Positions 1-9,283 are shown, counted from the first letter of the stretch. The stretch is 64,000 nt of DNA from Pseudomonadota bacterium (GCA_021324855.1 JAJPIG010000007.1:1-64000); one strand, 5' to 3'. Translations and numbers: made by a program. The notes: a model not told the origin generated them from the letters alone.

Positions 1-114
1 GCCTTGCCGAGCAACGGCGAGGTCGCGCTGCCGATCGATCGCGGTCCGCTGACCGCCGAAGAGATTCGCACCGAGCGTGTCTATCCGGCCGATGCGAGCC
101 GGCCGCGCTTCTAA
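1..114 (+). CDS. C-terminal end of a CDS truncated by window start (probably an upstream Tad-locus gene)
   Basis: Frame 1 is open from base 1: ALPSNGEVALPIDRGPLTAEEIRTERVYPADASRPRF*; lies just upstream of cpaE; identity not determinable. Confidence 0.5.
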   Translation, partial: ALPSNGEVALPIDRGPLTAEEIRTERVYPADASRPRF

Positions 115-156
115 GCGGAGGGCATCAGCTCGGGGCCGAAGAGAGAGGATTGACGA

Positions 157-1386
157 GTGGCAGTAATAGGAAACAAACCTGAGGGGCGTCACGCAGCGCT
201 TAATGTAAGGCTGATAGGCGAAACCGAGGAGCGGCGCAGCGAGGTCAAGAACGTGATCTCGGCGATCGACGATCCGCCGCTCGAGATCAGCGAAGGCGTA
301 CCCGAGGTCGAGTCCCAGGCCAACGGCGATGGCGCGTCGGAACCGCCCGACGTAGTGATGGTGATCTTCAATGGCAATGAAGAAGCCTCGTTGACTTTCC
401 TTCAGGCCCAGGCGGATAGCACTCCGCGCCCCGCCGTATTTGCGATTCTCGGGGAACGGTCGCCGGGCCTGATGCGCCGCGTGTTGCGGGCCGGCGCGGA
501 TGAGTTGCTGTTCATGCCGCTGGTCCAGGAAGACGTAATTCGCGCGCTACTCAAGATCAGCGAAGCGCGCCGGCGCGCCGAGCGGCATCAGGGCGGCATT
601 ATTTTCTCGGTCACCAGCCTGGTGGGCGGGGTGGGCGCAACTAGTCTGGCCGCGAATCTCGGCCTCGCGCTGCACAAGAACATGGACAAGCGCGTGGCGC
701 TCGTCGACCTGGCCCTGCAATCCGGCGGACTCTCGGTGTTCCTCAGCCTGGAACCCGACCGCACGATACTGCCGCTCGCGCGGTTGGAGAAGAAGCTCGA
801 CTCGATTCAGCTCGAATCGGCGCTGACCAAGCACGACTCTGGTGTCTATCTGCTGGCCGCACCCAAGCGGATCGAAGATGCGGAAATCGTGTCCGATGTC
901 CTCATCGGCTCGATCCTCGATCTGATGCGGCATCTGTTCGATTTTGTGATCGTCGATTGTGGGACCCATGTCGACGAGAACTCAGTGGCGGCGTGGGAAC
1001 GCTCCGCCGACGTGCTGTACGTGCTGGATCAGTCAATCGGGGCGACGCGCTGCGCGTGGCGCTTTATCGATCTATTCGGAAAGCTGGGGATCCGGGACGC
1101 CGAGCTGCGTTTCATCCTGAACCGTTTTGATACGCATCATCCAATCACCGAAAAGCAGATCGCGCACACTCTCGCCCGCCCGATCTACGCGCGTATCCCG
1201 CGCGAGGACAAGACGCTGGAGCGCGTGCTGCTGAGCGGAGAAGGCCTCTGGAAGGTGGCTCCCAATGGTCCTTTGGCACGCGCGGTTGACGAACTGGCGC
1301 GGCGCCTGTCAGGGCCCGAAGCGCCGGTCCAGCAGGAGGCGGGGTTGATTGCGCGGCTGTTTTCGGCGGTTGCAACCCGAGGATAA
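157..1386 (+). CDS. cpaE: CpaE/TadZ-like pilus assembly ATPase
   Basis: Receiver-like N-terminus followed by MinD/ParA-type fold with atypical P-loop (SLVGGVGATSLAANLG); followed by cpaF/tadB/tadC. Confidence 0.85.
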   Translation: MAVIGNKPEGRHAALNVRLIGETEERRSEVKNVISAIDDPPLEISEGVPEVESQANGDGASEPPDVVMVIFNGNEEASLTFLQAQADSTPRPAVFAILGERSPGLMRRVLRAGADELLFMPLVQEDVIRALLKISEARRRAERHQGGIIFSVTSLVGGVGATSLAANLGLALHKNMDKRVALVDLALQSGGLSVFLSLEPDRTILPLARLEKKLDSIQLESALTKHDSGVYLLAAPKRIEDAEIVSDVLIGSILDLMRHLFDFVIVDCGTHVDENSVAAWERSADVLYVLDQSIGATRCAWRFIDLFGKLGIRDAELRFILNRFDTHHPITEKQIAHTLARPIYARIPREDKTLERVLLSGEGLWKVAPNGPLARAVDELARRLSGPEAPVQQEAGLIARLFSAVATRG

Positions 1387-1398
1387 GGGGAAAAGGCC

Positions 1399-2766
1399 AT
1401 GAGATTAGCGGAACGCATTTCGCAAAACGCGCCGGGACGCGACCGCGCCGCTTCACTGATTGGCGGCACGCCCTGGCGGACACGCGAAGAGGCGAGCGAT
1501 TCTTCACACGAGTTGAAGATCCAGGTGCACAACCGCCTGTTCGAATCGCTCGACGTCGAGAAGCTCGAAAGCCTCGAGCCCGCGATGGTTGAGAGCAAGG
1601 TCACCACCGCGATCAATGAGACGCTCGACGCGGAGGGCCGGCTGCTTACCGATTCTGATCGCGAGCGCCTGGTCGAGGAGATCAAGAACGAACTCCTTGG
1701 CCTGGGACCACTCGAACCGCTCCTGCATGACGATGAGATCACGGACATTCTGGTCAATGGTCCGAACCAAGTTTACGTCGAGAAGCGCGGTAAGCTGCAC
1801 AGCACCGACATCACGTTTCATGACAATCAGCATCTGATGTTGATTATCGACCGGATCGTGTCGCGCGTCGGTCGGCGCGTCGATGAGGCTTCGCCGATGG
1901 TCGATGCGCGTCTGCCCGACGGCTCGCGCGTCAACGCCATCATCCCGCCGCTGGCGCTCGATGGGCCGTCGCTCTCGATCCGTCGTTTCGGCCGCCGCCG
2001 CTACGATATCGAGGGCCTGCTCGAACGCGAGAGTCTGACCCCCGAGATGGTCAGCTTCCTGCGCGCGATGGTTCGCGCCCGTTTGAACATCATCGTCTCC
2101 GGCGGCACCGGCTCGGGCAAAACCACTCTGCTCAACTGCCTCTCGGCGTTCGTGCCCGAAGACGAACGTATCGTCACGATCGAAGACTCGGCCGAAATCT
2201 CGCTCCAGCAGCCGCATGTAGTGCGGCTCGAAAGCCGGCCTGCGAACCTGGAGGGCAAGGGCGAAGTCACCCAACGCGACCTGGTGCGTAACTCGCTGCG
2301 TATGCGGCCCGACCGTATCATCGTCGGCGAGGTCCGCGGCGCGGAAGTCTTCGACATGCTGCAGGCGATGTCGACGGGTCACGACGGCTCGCTCTCGACG
2401 ATTCACGCAAACAGCGCACGTGAAGCGGTCGGACGCCTCGAGATGATGATGCTGCTGTCGGGATTTTCGATTCCGCAGCGCGCGATGCGTCAGCAGATTG
2501 CCGCCGCCGTCAACGTTTTCGTCCACGTCGCCCGTCTGTCCGACGGCTCGCGCAAAGTGATGAAGATTTCCGAGGTCGCCGGAATGGAAGGCGACACCAT
2601 CATGCTGCAGGACCTGTTCGAGTTCCAACGCAGCGGTGTGAGCCCGAGCGGCAAGGTGCTGGGCCAGTTCCGTGCGACTGGTATCCGCTCGGCCTACACC
2701 GAACGGATCGAGCTGGGCGGCTTCAAGTTCGTCGATTCGCGCCCGCTACGCTCTGTTCAGAGGTAA
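1399..2766 (+). CDS. cpaF: CpaF/TadA family secretion ATPase (Tad pilus)
   Basis: Walker [41 protein letters not shown] motifs of type II/IV secretion ATPases. Confidence 0.95.
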   Translation: MRLAERISQNAPGRDRAASLIGGTPWRTREEASDSSHELKIQVHNRLFESLDVEKLESLEPAMVESKVTTAINETLDAEGRLLTDSDRERLVEEIKNELLGLGPLEPLLHDDEITDILVNGPNQVYVEKRGKLHSTDITFHDNQHLMLIIDRIVSRVGRRVDEASPMVDARLPDGSRVNAIIPPLALDGPSLSIRRFGRRRYDIEGLLERESLTPEMVSFLRAMVRARLNIIVSGGTGSGKTTLLNCLSAFVPEDERIVTIEDSAEISLQQPHVVRLESRPANLEGKGEVTQRDLVRNSLRMRPDRIIVGEVRGAEVFDMLQAMSTGHDGSLSTIHANSAREAVGRLEMMMLLSGFSIPQRAMRQQIAAAVNVFVHVARLSDGSRKVMKISEVAGMEGDTIMLQDLFEFQRSGVSPSGKVLGQFRATGIRSAYTERIELGGFKFVDSRPLRSVQR

Positions 2767-2771
2767 GTACG

Positions 2772-3722
2772 ATGGATCTGGCAATTTGTCTACTGGTGTT
2801 TTCGGTCGTGTTCGGCACCGGCCTGATGCTCGTGCGTCAGCGCGAAGCGGTTCCCGAACGCGCCTATCGCAATCTCCAGCGGTTGACCCATGGCTCGGTC
2901 GATGCGGACGGCGATTCGATCATGAACCGTCGCCGCGCGAAGCAACGCGAGGCGCTGTCCTGGCTCTACCGCATGAACCTGCTTCGGCTCCTCGAGAACA
3001 GCCTCTGGCAGGCCGGTATCTACATGCGGCTTTCGGACCTGCTGCTGATCATCGTGTTGATGTTCGGCGCGGGAATCGCGCTCGGGCAGCTCGTTGTCGC
3101 TGATCCGCTGATTTGGTTTGGGATTGGCTGCGGGATGGCCTCGCTGCCGATCATCTATATTCACATCCGCCGCAAGCGGCGTCTTAAGGCGTTCGCCTTG
3201 CAGTTACCCTATGCGCTCGATCTGCTAAAATCTTCGCTCGAGGCGGGACATTCGCTGATGCGCGGGATGCAGGTTGTGGTGCAGGAGTTCGGCGATCCGC
3301 TCGGCGGTGAATTCCGCACCGTGCTCGAGCAGACGCGGATTGGGCTTCCGCTGCCGCGTGCGCTCGAAGACATGCTGACCCGCGTGCCCGAAGATGATTT
3401 CCGCTTGCTCGTGGTCGCGGTCAAGGTGCAGGCCGAGGTCGGCAGCTCGCTCGCCCATATCATCGAGCGGCTGGCCGAGATCGTGCGTACGCGCCAGCGG
3501 CTCCAGGCGCAGATCCTCGCGCTCACGGCACAGTCGCGTCTGAGCGGCATGATCGTCGGCCTGTTGCCGGTCGTGATGCTCGTGGTGTTCAGCGTTCTGC
3601 AACCCTCGTACACCTACACGCTGTTTCACGATCCCACCGGCATCAAGTTGGTTAAGCTCGCCCTCGGGCTCGACGTGCTCGCCTTCCTTATAATCCGGCA
3701 TCTGCTGCGGCCTACCTATTAA
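2772..3722 (+). CDS. tadB: TadB-like type II secretion system F family membrane protein
   Basis: T2SSF-type pattern (LPYALDLLKSSLEAGHSL..., multiple TM segments); order cpaF-tadB-tadC. Confidence 0.85.
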   Translation: MDLAICLLVFSVVFGTGLMLVRQREAVPERAYRNLQRLTHGSVDADGDSIMNRRRAKQREALSWLYRMNLLRLLENSLWQAGIYMRLSDLLLIIVLMFGAGIALGQLVVADPLIWFGIGCGMASLPIIYIHIRRKRRLKAFALQLPYALDLLKSSLEAGHSLMRGMQVVVQEFGDPLGGEFRTVLEQTRIGLPLPRALEDMLTRVPEDDFRLLVVAVKVQAEVGSSLAHIIERLAEIVRTRQRLQAQILALTAQSRLSGMIVGLLPVVMLVVFSVLQPSYTYTLFHDPTGIKLVKLALGLDVLAFLIIRHLLRPTY

Positions 3723-3734
3723 AGGGGAGAGCCA

Positions 3735-4673
3735 ATGTTGGACCCGATACTCATTACCGTCATTTTCCTTTGCCTGTTGGGCGTGGCAGCGGTAGGCATT
3801 TACGCCGCCATGTACGGCAGCCATCGCGTGCTGGAAGACCGTTTTGATGACCTCGCGATGCGCCTGCGAATCGAACACGGCGGCCTCGGCAACGACGATG
3901 CCGAATCCGAGGGCTTGGCGCGCTCGGCATTCGATTGGATTATCCGCCGGATGCCGGCGCCGGACCCCGGCAGCCCCAAAAGCGAGAGATTATCACAGAC
4001 ACTGGTTCAGGCAGGCTTCACCCGCTCCGGCGCTTTACAAGCCTTTCACGCGGTTCGGGTAGTATGCGCGCTGGGAGCCGGACTTGTCGTCCTGCTGCTG
4101 ACGCTCGCGATGGGTTTGCCGAACGTGAGCGCAATTTTTTATGCGATCTGCGCCGGTCTGCTCGGCGCGACCATACCGAGTGTCATCCTGGGTCGGCGCG
4201 CCGCCAAGCGTCAGCGGGAAATCGGCCGCCAGGTGAGCGACGTGCTCGACCTGCTGGTGGTGTGCGTCGAAGCTGGTCTCGGCATCTTCGAGGCGATCAA
4301 GGTCGTCGGGAATGAAACCGAGCGCCAGGAACAGGCCATCGGCAAGGAGCTCGCGCTGGTGTCCAACGAGATCACAGCCGGCCTTTCGCTCGGGCAGGCA
4401 CTCCGCAACATGGCCGAACGCACCGCGGTCGAAGACATCAAGCCGCTCGCGGCAACGCTCATCCAGAGCGAACAACTTGGCGCTCAGATGGCGCCGGCGT
4501 TGCGCGCAATCTCCGACACCTTGCGCAGCCGGCGGCGGCTGCGCGCCGAAGAGGCGGCCCAGAAAACCACCATCAAGATTCTCTTCCCGCTCATCCTGCT
4601 GGTGTTGCCCGCGATGATTATGATGATTGTGGGGCCGGCGATGATTCAGATCGCACGCAGCCTGAGCCCCTGA
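3735..4673 (+). CDS. tadC: TadC-like type II secretion system F family membrane protein
   Basis: T2SSF-type pattern (VSDVLDLLVVCVEAGLGIFEAIKVV), C-terminal TM segments; adjacent to tadB. Confidence 0.85.
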   Translation: MLDPILITVIFLCLLGVAAVGIYAAMYGSHRVLEDRFDDLAMRLRIEHGGLGNDDAESEGLARSAFDWIIRRMPAPDPGSPKSERLSQTLVQAGFTRSGALQAFHAVRVVCALGAGLVVLLLTLAMGLPNVSAIFYAICAGLLGATIPSVILGRRAAKRQREIGRQVSDVLDLLVVCVEAGLGIFEAIKVVGNETERQEQAIGKELALVSNEITAGLSLGQALRNMAERTAVEDIKPLAATLIQSEQLGAQMAPALRAISDTLRSRRRLRAEEAAQKTTIKILFPLILLVLPAMIMMIVGPAMIQIARSLSP

Positions 4674-4707
4674 TTCCACAACGTCAGCTCGTTCCTTCTC
4701 CTCCTGG

Positions 4708-4737
4708 GCGAGGCGCGAAACTTCCACCGCGCCTCGC
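4708..4737 (+). terminator. Perfect 10-bp GC-rich stem-loop downstream of tadC
   Basis: GCGAGGCGCG-aaacttccac-CGCGCCTCGC, 35 bp after the tadC stop; no strong U-tract follows. Confidence 0.5.
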
Positions 4738-4780
4738 TTGCGCTTGACGGCCGCGATGCTTCGCAATATCGGATGATCTT

Positions 4781-5266
4781 ATGGACGACGCGCTCGCGAA
4801 GCGGCAGGCGATCGCACTCTGGAAAGAGGGGATCGGTTTTCAGGCTGCTGGCGATTACCAGCGCGCCATCGAGTTCTACAGCCGTTCAATCGAGCTTCAT
4901 CCAACTGCGGAGGCTTTCACGTTTCGCGGCTGGGCCTATCACTTCCTTGGCCGTATCGATGACGCGATTGCCGAATGCAAGCGCGCGATTGAAGTGGATC
5001 CGGATTTTGGCAATCCCTACAACGACATCGGCGCCTACCTGCTCGCAAAGGGCGACTTCGAAGAGGCGATCGGATGGCTTGAGAAAGCCAAGCTCGCACC
5101 GCGTTACGAACCACGCCACTTCCCGTACATGAACCTCGGGCGTGTTTATGCCGCGAAAGGGATGGTGATGCGCGCGATCGCCGAGTTCGAACAGGCGCTC
5201 AAAATCGCGCCCGGCGAGCCGACCTGCCTTGAAGCGCTCGCCCGTCTGTGCGCCGTCCTCAATTAA
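4781..5266 (+). CDS. Tetratricopeptide repeat protein
   Basis: Repeated TPR helices (DYQRAIEFYSRSIELHP, GRIDDAIAECKRAIEVDPDFG, AIAEFEQALKIAPGEP). Confidence 0.85.
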   Translation: MDDALAKRQAIALWKEGIGFQAAGDYQRAIEFYSRSIELHPTAEAFTFRGWAYHFLGRIDDAIAECKRAIEVDPDFGNPYNDIGAYLLAKGDFEEAIGWLEKAKLAPRYEPRHFPYMNLGRVYAAKGMVMRAIAEFEQALKIAPGEPTCLEALARLCAVLN

Positions 5267-5326
5267 TCGCCTTAAGGTCTGGGCTGCCTTTTTACCGCGA
5301 AGCGGCTTTTGATAGACTCCATTTTT

Positions 5327-6568
5327 ATGGCAGGACCTGAGCAGATCTGGCCGGAAGCGGTCCGCACACTCGAAGCCGGCAAACCCTTCGCACTCGCCAC
5401 AGTGGTCAATGTGCGGGGTTCGACGCCGCGCGAAGTCGGCGCGAAGATGATCGTCAGAACCGACGGTCAGTTCGGCACGATCGGCGGCGGGTGCGGCGAG
5501 GCAGAAGTCTTCCGCAAGGCGCGTCTGCTGCTCGATGAGGGCGAAGGCGCGCGGCTCACTGAAGTCGACCTGACTGGCGACTTCGAGCAGCAGGAGATCG
5601 GTACCTGCGGCGGCATCATGGATGTCTTCATCGAGCTGTGGTCGCCGGAGCGCGATCTCCCGATGGCCCGCAAGCTTGCCGAATCGTCGCGTCGCAATCT
5701 GCCTGGCGCGCTCCTGAGTATCGTCAATCCAGGAACATCCGGGCGCGCCGCACTCGGCGCGCGCGCCGTGATCGATCTCTCTGAAACGCCCGCTTCCGCA
5801 TCTATACTTGGACTCGACCGCGCCGCGCTCCAGCAGCTTCGCGAGCAGGTCGCCGACGCGATACCGGGCCTGCTCGAGGTCGGCTCTGACGGCGTGCTGC
5901 GGCCTGCCGCGCGGATCGATGCGAACGGTGCCGCGCGGCTGTTCGTCGATCCGATCTCGGGTGCTCAGCGTCTGATCATCGCCGGCGCAGGCCATATCGC
6001 ACAGCCGCTCGCGGCGCTCGGCTCGATGCTCGGCTTCCATGTCACGGTTATCGACGATCGAGCGCAGTTCGCCAATCGCGAACGCTTCCCAAGCGCCGAC
6101 GAAATCATAGTGCGCCCGTTCAAGGCCGCGATCGATTCGATCTGGCTCGATCGCCATTGCTACGTGATCTCGGTGACGCGCGGCCACGCCTTCGATGACG
6201 AGGTGGTGCGTGCGGCGCTTCGACAGGCGGCGCGCGACCCACGAATTTTCATTGGGATGATCGGGTCACGCCGGCGCGTCAAGACCACGCTCGAACGAAT
6301 TAGCGCAGACGGTGTGAGCCCCGCCCTGCTCTCCCAGGTGCACGCTCCGCTCGGCGTCGATATCGGCGCTGAGACGCCCGAGGAAATCGCCATTTCCATC
6401 ATCGGCGAGGTGATTCGCGAACGACGCACCCGCGCCCGCGATGATTTCAACCTGGGCGTCAAGCTCGGCCAACTCGAGCGCTCAGAGGGCATCCGCGGCG
6501 GAACCCGGCCGCGTCCGACCGCCGCGGCCGCCGGGCTGCACGAGACCGGCGAGACCGCCGCGAAGTAG
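5327..6568 (+). CDS. XdhC/CoxI family molybdo-enzyme maturation protein
   Basis: XdhC N-terminal motifs (VNVRGSTPREVGAKMIV, GGCGEAEV) and Rossmann LIIAGAGHIAQPLA...VIDDR; ATG at 5327 preferred over the 5309 ORF start. Confidence 0.88.
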   Translation: MAGPEQIWPEAVRTLEAGKPFALATVVNVRGSTPREVGAKMIVRTDGQFGTIGGGCGEAEVFRKARLLLDEGEGARLTEVDLTGDFEQQEIGTCGGIMDVFIELWSPERDLPMARKLAESSRRNLPGALLSIVNPGTSGRAALGARAVIDLSETPASASILGLDRAALQQLREQVADAIPGLLEVGSDGVLRPAARIDANGAARLFVDPISGAQRLIIAGAGHIAQPLAALGSMLGFHVTVIDDRAQFANRERFPSADEIIVRPFKAAIDSIWLDRHCYVISVTRGHAFDDEVVRAALRQAARDPRIFIGMIGSRRRVKTTLERISADGVSPALLSQVHAPLGVDIGAETPEEIAISIIGEVIRERRTRARDDFNLGVKLGQLERSEGIRGGTRPRPTAAAAGLHETGETAAK

Positions 6569-6594
6569 TCAGTCTGGAGCTCGGCGGGGTACCG

Positions 6595-7206
6595 ATGCGT
6601 CTCGAAGGTATCCTGCTTGCGGCCGGCGAATCGCGCCGGATGGGCTACCCCAAGCCGCTGCTCCGAATCGATGACCGCACCTTCCTTGAACAGACAAGCC
6701 TCGCGATGCTCGAGGTTGTGCCGCGGCTGATCGTCGTGATCGGCGCGTGGGCCGATCGGATCCGTCCGCGCGTCCCGGCCGATCCGCGAATCTCGACCGT
6801 CGAAAACCGAGGCTGGTCGCGTGGCCAGCTCTCATCGCTCAAACTCGGCATCCGGGCTGTCAGCGGCATGGCCGATGCCGCGCTGGTCCATCTCGCCGAC
6901 CATCCGCTGGTTCGCGATGAAACGTTTCGGGGTATCGTGCGGTACTACTGCGGCGAAGCCAATCGACCGCCTATTCTTATCGCCCGTTCAGCAGGCCGCC
7001 GCGGCCATCCCGTGATTTTTGCCAAAACGCTTTTTGACGAACTATTGATGGCTTCCGATAGCGTAGGCGCTAAACAGGTCGTAAATCGCGATCCTGGACG
7101 CGTCGCCTACTTCGACGTCGATGATCCCGGAGTCGCCCTTGACCTCGATACCCCCGAGGATCTCACCCGCGCCGGTTTGCCGCCGCCGCCATCGGCTCAG
7201 GATTGA
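6595..7206 (+). CDS. Nucleotidyltransferase family protein (MocA/MobA-like Mo-cofactor cytidylyl/guanylyltransferase)
   Basis: LLAAGESRRMGYPKPLLRID...FLEQ NTP-transferase motif; directly downstream of xdhC-like gene. Confidence 0.85.
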   Translation: MRLEGILLAAGESRRMGYPKPLLRIDDRTFLEQTSLAMLEVVPRLIVVIGAWADRIRPRVPADPRISTVENRGWSRGQLSSLKLGIRAVSGMADAALVHLADHPLVRDETFRGIVRYYCGEANRPPILIARSAGRRGHPVIFAKTLFDELLMASDSVGAKQVVNRDPGRVAYFDVDDPGVALDLDTPEDLTRAGLPPPPSAQD

Positions 7207-7230
7207 CTCGCGATGCTCCCTCTGGTCCCT

Positions 7231-7256
7231 TGTAACCGAGGTCGGGATATAACGTA
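7231..7256 (+). promoter_or_regulatory. Candidate ECF-sigma promoter (TGTAAC-N16-CGTA)
   Basis: TGTAAC at 7231-7236 and CGTA at 7253-7256, 16 bp spacing, 28 bp upstream of the sigma-factor ATG (7285). Confidence 0.5.
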
Positions 7257-7284
7257 GTACGATTTGGAGCTATGGGGGGTGGAG

Positions 7285-7923
7285 ATGGGACTGGCTTCGA
7301 CTGCAAGATTGGAGAGCGCGGAACGGGTCCGGCCCGATGAGGAGCTGGTCGCCGAGGTCCGCGCCGGTGAGAATGCTGCGTTTGCCGAGCTGGCGAGCCG
7401 CCATCGTCGCCGCATCGAGCATCTCTGCCGCCGTTTCTTCATCGATCAGGAGCTGGTCCGCGATCTGACCCAAGAATGTTTTCTGCGCGCGTTCGCCGGA
7501 CTTGCGAGCTATCGGGCCGAGATGCCCTTCACCGCCTGGATTCGCACGATCGCGGTCAACGCCTGTTACGACGAATTGCGCAGACGGCGCCGCAAGCCCG
7601 AGGAATTGGTCGCCGATTTCACCGTCGGCGAACTCGAGTGGATGGAACTGGTTAGTGACGCGTCTCCCGAGGAGTTGGCCGGCGCCGCCGAGGAGCGGCG
7701 TGAAGCCTACACGCTCGCTCATCGCTTGCTCGCTAGCCTCCGGCCCGAGGATCGGATGGTGCTGGTGCTCAAGGACAGCGAAGAGATGGGCGTGCAGGAG
7801 ATCGCCGAGACGCTCGGCTGGAGCGAGGCGAAAGTAAAAATCCGCGCCTTCAGGGCGCGCCAGGCATTGCGCAAGCAGGCGAGCCGGATGCTCGGCTCGC
7901 GCCGCTTCAGGATTTTCAAGTGA
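7285..7923 (+). CDS. ECF-type RNA polymerase sigma factor
   Basis: Sigma70 region 2 (LVRDLTQECFLRAFAGLASYR...FTAWIRTIAVNACYDELRRRRR) and region 4 (LRPEDRMVLVLKDSEEMGVQEIAETLGWSEAKVKIRAFRARQALRK); ATG 7285 has a GGGGGTGGAG RBS. Confidence 0.92.
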   Translation: MGLASTARLESAERVRPDEELVAEVRAGENAAFAELASRHRRRIEHLCRRFFIDQELVRDLTQECFLRAFAGLASYRAEMPFTAWIRTIAVNACYDELRRRRRKPEELVADFTVGELEWMELVSDASPEELAGAAEERREAYTLAHRLLASLRPEDRMVLVLKDSEEMGVQEIAETLGWSEAKVKIRAFRARQALRKQASRMLGSRRFRIFK

Positions 7924-8351
7924 ACTGCTTTCAGGCTCGAAGGGAATTCCCGAATTTCTGGCGCGAGCGGCTCGCTGAGCCCGTCGCCAACCAACTCGCC
8001 GGCCATCTCGAATGCTGCGGGCTGTGCGAGCAGGCGTACCGGCTCTTCGCGCTGACCGCGCCCGTGATGCATTCGGATGCCGAGGCGGTCGATGCGATGC
8101 TGGGCGGCGAAGATGCAGTCCGGCGGCCGCGGCGAATGCCAAGCGTCCAAGCCGGCGATGCGGCCGAACAGCGTGGGATGATCTGGACGGCGCTCTCGAT
8201 GCTGGTTGCGGCCAGCGTAATCGCCTATATCGCCGCGGCCACGCCCAGGGAGAGCCTGATCGACGCGCTTACCAACAGCCGCCCGGCGAGCGCGATTTCG
8301 GCGGTCCAGGAACCGCCCGCTTACTCTTTCCTCGACGACTTTGCCGGCTAG
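7920..8351 (+). CDS. Putative membrane anti-sigma factor with zinc-binding ZAS/zf-HC2 motif
   Basis: HLECCGLC (Hx3Cx2C), central TM (MIWTALSMLVAASVIAYIAAA); 4-nt overlap with sigma gene; GTG start. Confidence 0.72.
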   Translation: MNCFQARREFPNFWRERLAEPVANQLAGHLECCGLCEQAYRLFALTAPVMHSDAEAVDAMLGGEDAVRRPRRMPSVQAGDAAEQRGMIWTALSMLVAASVIAYIAAATPRESLIDALTNSRPASAISAVQEPPAYSFLDDFAG

Positions 8352-8715
8352 TCGAAACTGGTGGACGGTGGCGAGCGCCGTCGCGTCCGGAATTCTGGTC
8401 GGCTTCGCGGCGAGCACCATCGCCTATCGATTGCAGCTTCTGCGCGTGCCCGCCAACGGCGTCGTGCAGCGGATGGACCGCGATCTTCATTTGACACCCG
8501 CCCAGAAGACCCGCATCGCCGAGGTGCTGGATAATACTCGCGCCCACATCGGCGAGCTTCGCGATCGCTTCGAGAGCCAGCGTCAACAGGCGCTCAGCGA
8601 TGCTTTCAATCAGATTCGCGCTTCGCTGACCCCCGCTCAGCAGCGCGATTTCGACCGGCTTTACAACCCGAGCGGTATCTCTCTGTCCAAACCGGCGCAA
8701 CAGGCCCGGCAGTAG
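8341..8715 (+). CDS. Membrane-anchored periplasmic sensor-like protein (Spy/CpxP/CnrX-type helical protein)
   Basis: N-terminal TM then paired LTPAQ motifs (LHLTPAQKTRIAEVLDNTR..., RASLTPAQQRDFDRLY); overlaps anti-sigma gene; TTG start. Confidence 0.6.
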   Translation: MPASRNWWTVASAVASGILVGFAASTIAYRLQLLRVPANGVVQRMDRDLHLTPAQKTRIAEVLDNTRAHIGELRDRFESQRQQALSDAFNQIRASLTPAQQRDFDRLYNPSGISLSKPAQQARQ

Positions 8716-8716
8716 C

Positions 8717-9283
8717 TCACGACGGGCCCATCTCCGCGATCAGCTTGTTGGCTTCCGCCGCCGCGTTCGGATTATGCGCGGCGTCCGCGGCCGCCTGCCG
8801 CAGGTACTTGAGCGCCTCGGTGCGACTTCCCTGCTGGGCGAGAATCTGGCCGATTCTGAGCGCCGCGAAAGACGAACTCGGATCGAGAGCGTAAGCCTTG
8901 CGATAGTAGTTCAGCGCGTCCTCGAGCTTGGGCGGCACGAATGACATGTAGGCTTCGCCGATATTGAGGTAGACCGTGGGCTGCTTGGGCTCATACTTCG
9001 CAAGCTTCTGATAGACTTCGACCACCTTCGGGAAATCCGATCGCGAGTTATAATACAACCCGAGATAGACGTAAGCCTCCTCGAACCCCGGATCGATATC
9101 GGTCGCTTGCCAGAGCAGCTTCAATGCCTGAGCGCTGTCGGTCATGTTAATCGCCGCATTGACCAGCGACTGCGCCTTCTCGGCATTGGCATCTTGGGCG
9201 CGGACCGGCATCACGCTCATCGCAGCGCTTGCGAGGACCGCGAGCAGTATCGAAAAGGCGAGCCTTCGGATAGCCGAGCGCAT
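8717..9283 (-). CDS. Secreted tetratricopeptide repeat protein
   Basis: Signal peptide (LAFSILLAVLASAAMSVMPVRA) and TPR pattern (AYVYLGLYYNSRSDFPKVVEVYQKLAKYEPKQP). Confidence 0.75.
   Translation of the reverse strand: MRSAIRRLAFSILLAVLASAAMSVMPVRAQDANAEKAQSLVNAAINMTDSAQALKLLWQATDIDPGFEEAYVYLGLYYNSRSDFPKVVEVYQKLAKYEPKQPTVYLNIGEAYMSFVPPKLEDALNYYRKAYALDPSSSFAALRIGQILAQQGSRTEALKYLRQAAADAAHNPNAAAEANKLIAEMGPS

Noticed and set aside
1504-2628. 374-aa - strand ORF
   Set aside because: Antisense to cpaF; no recognisable domain.
4886-6187. 433-aa - strand ORF
   Set aside because: Antisense to the TPR and XdhC genes; Asp/Arg-rich complementary-strand composition.
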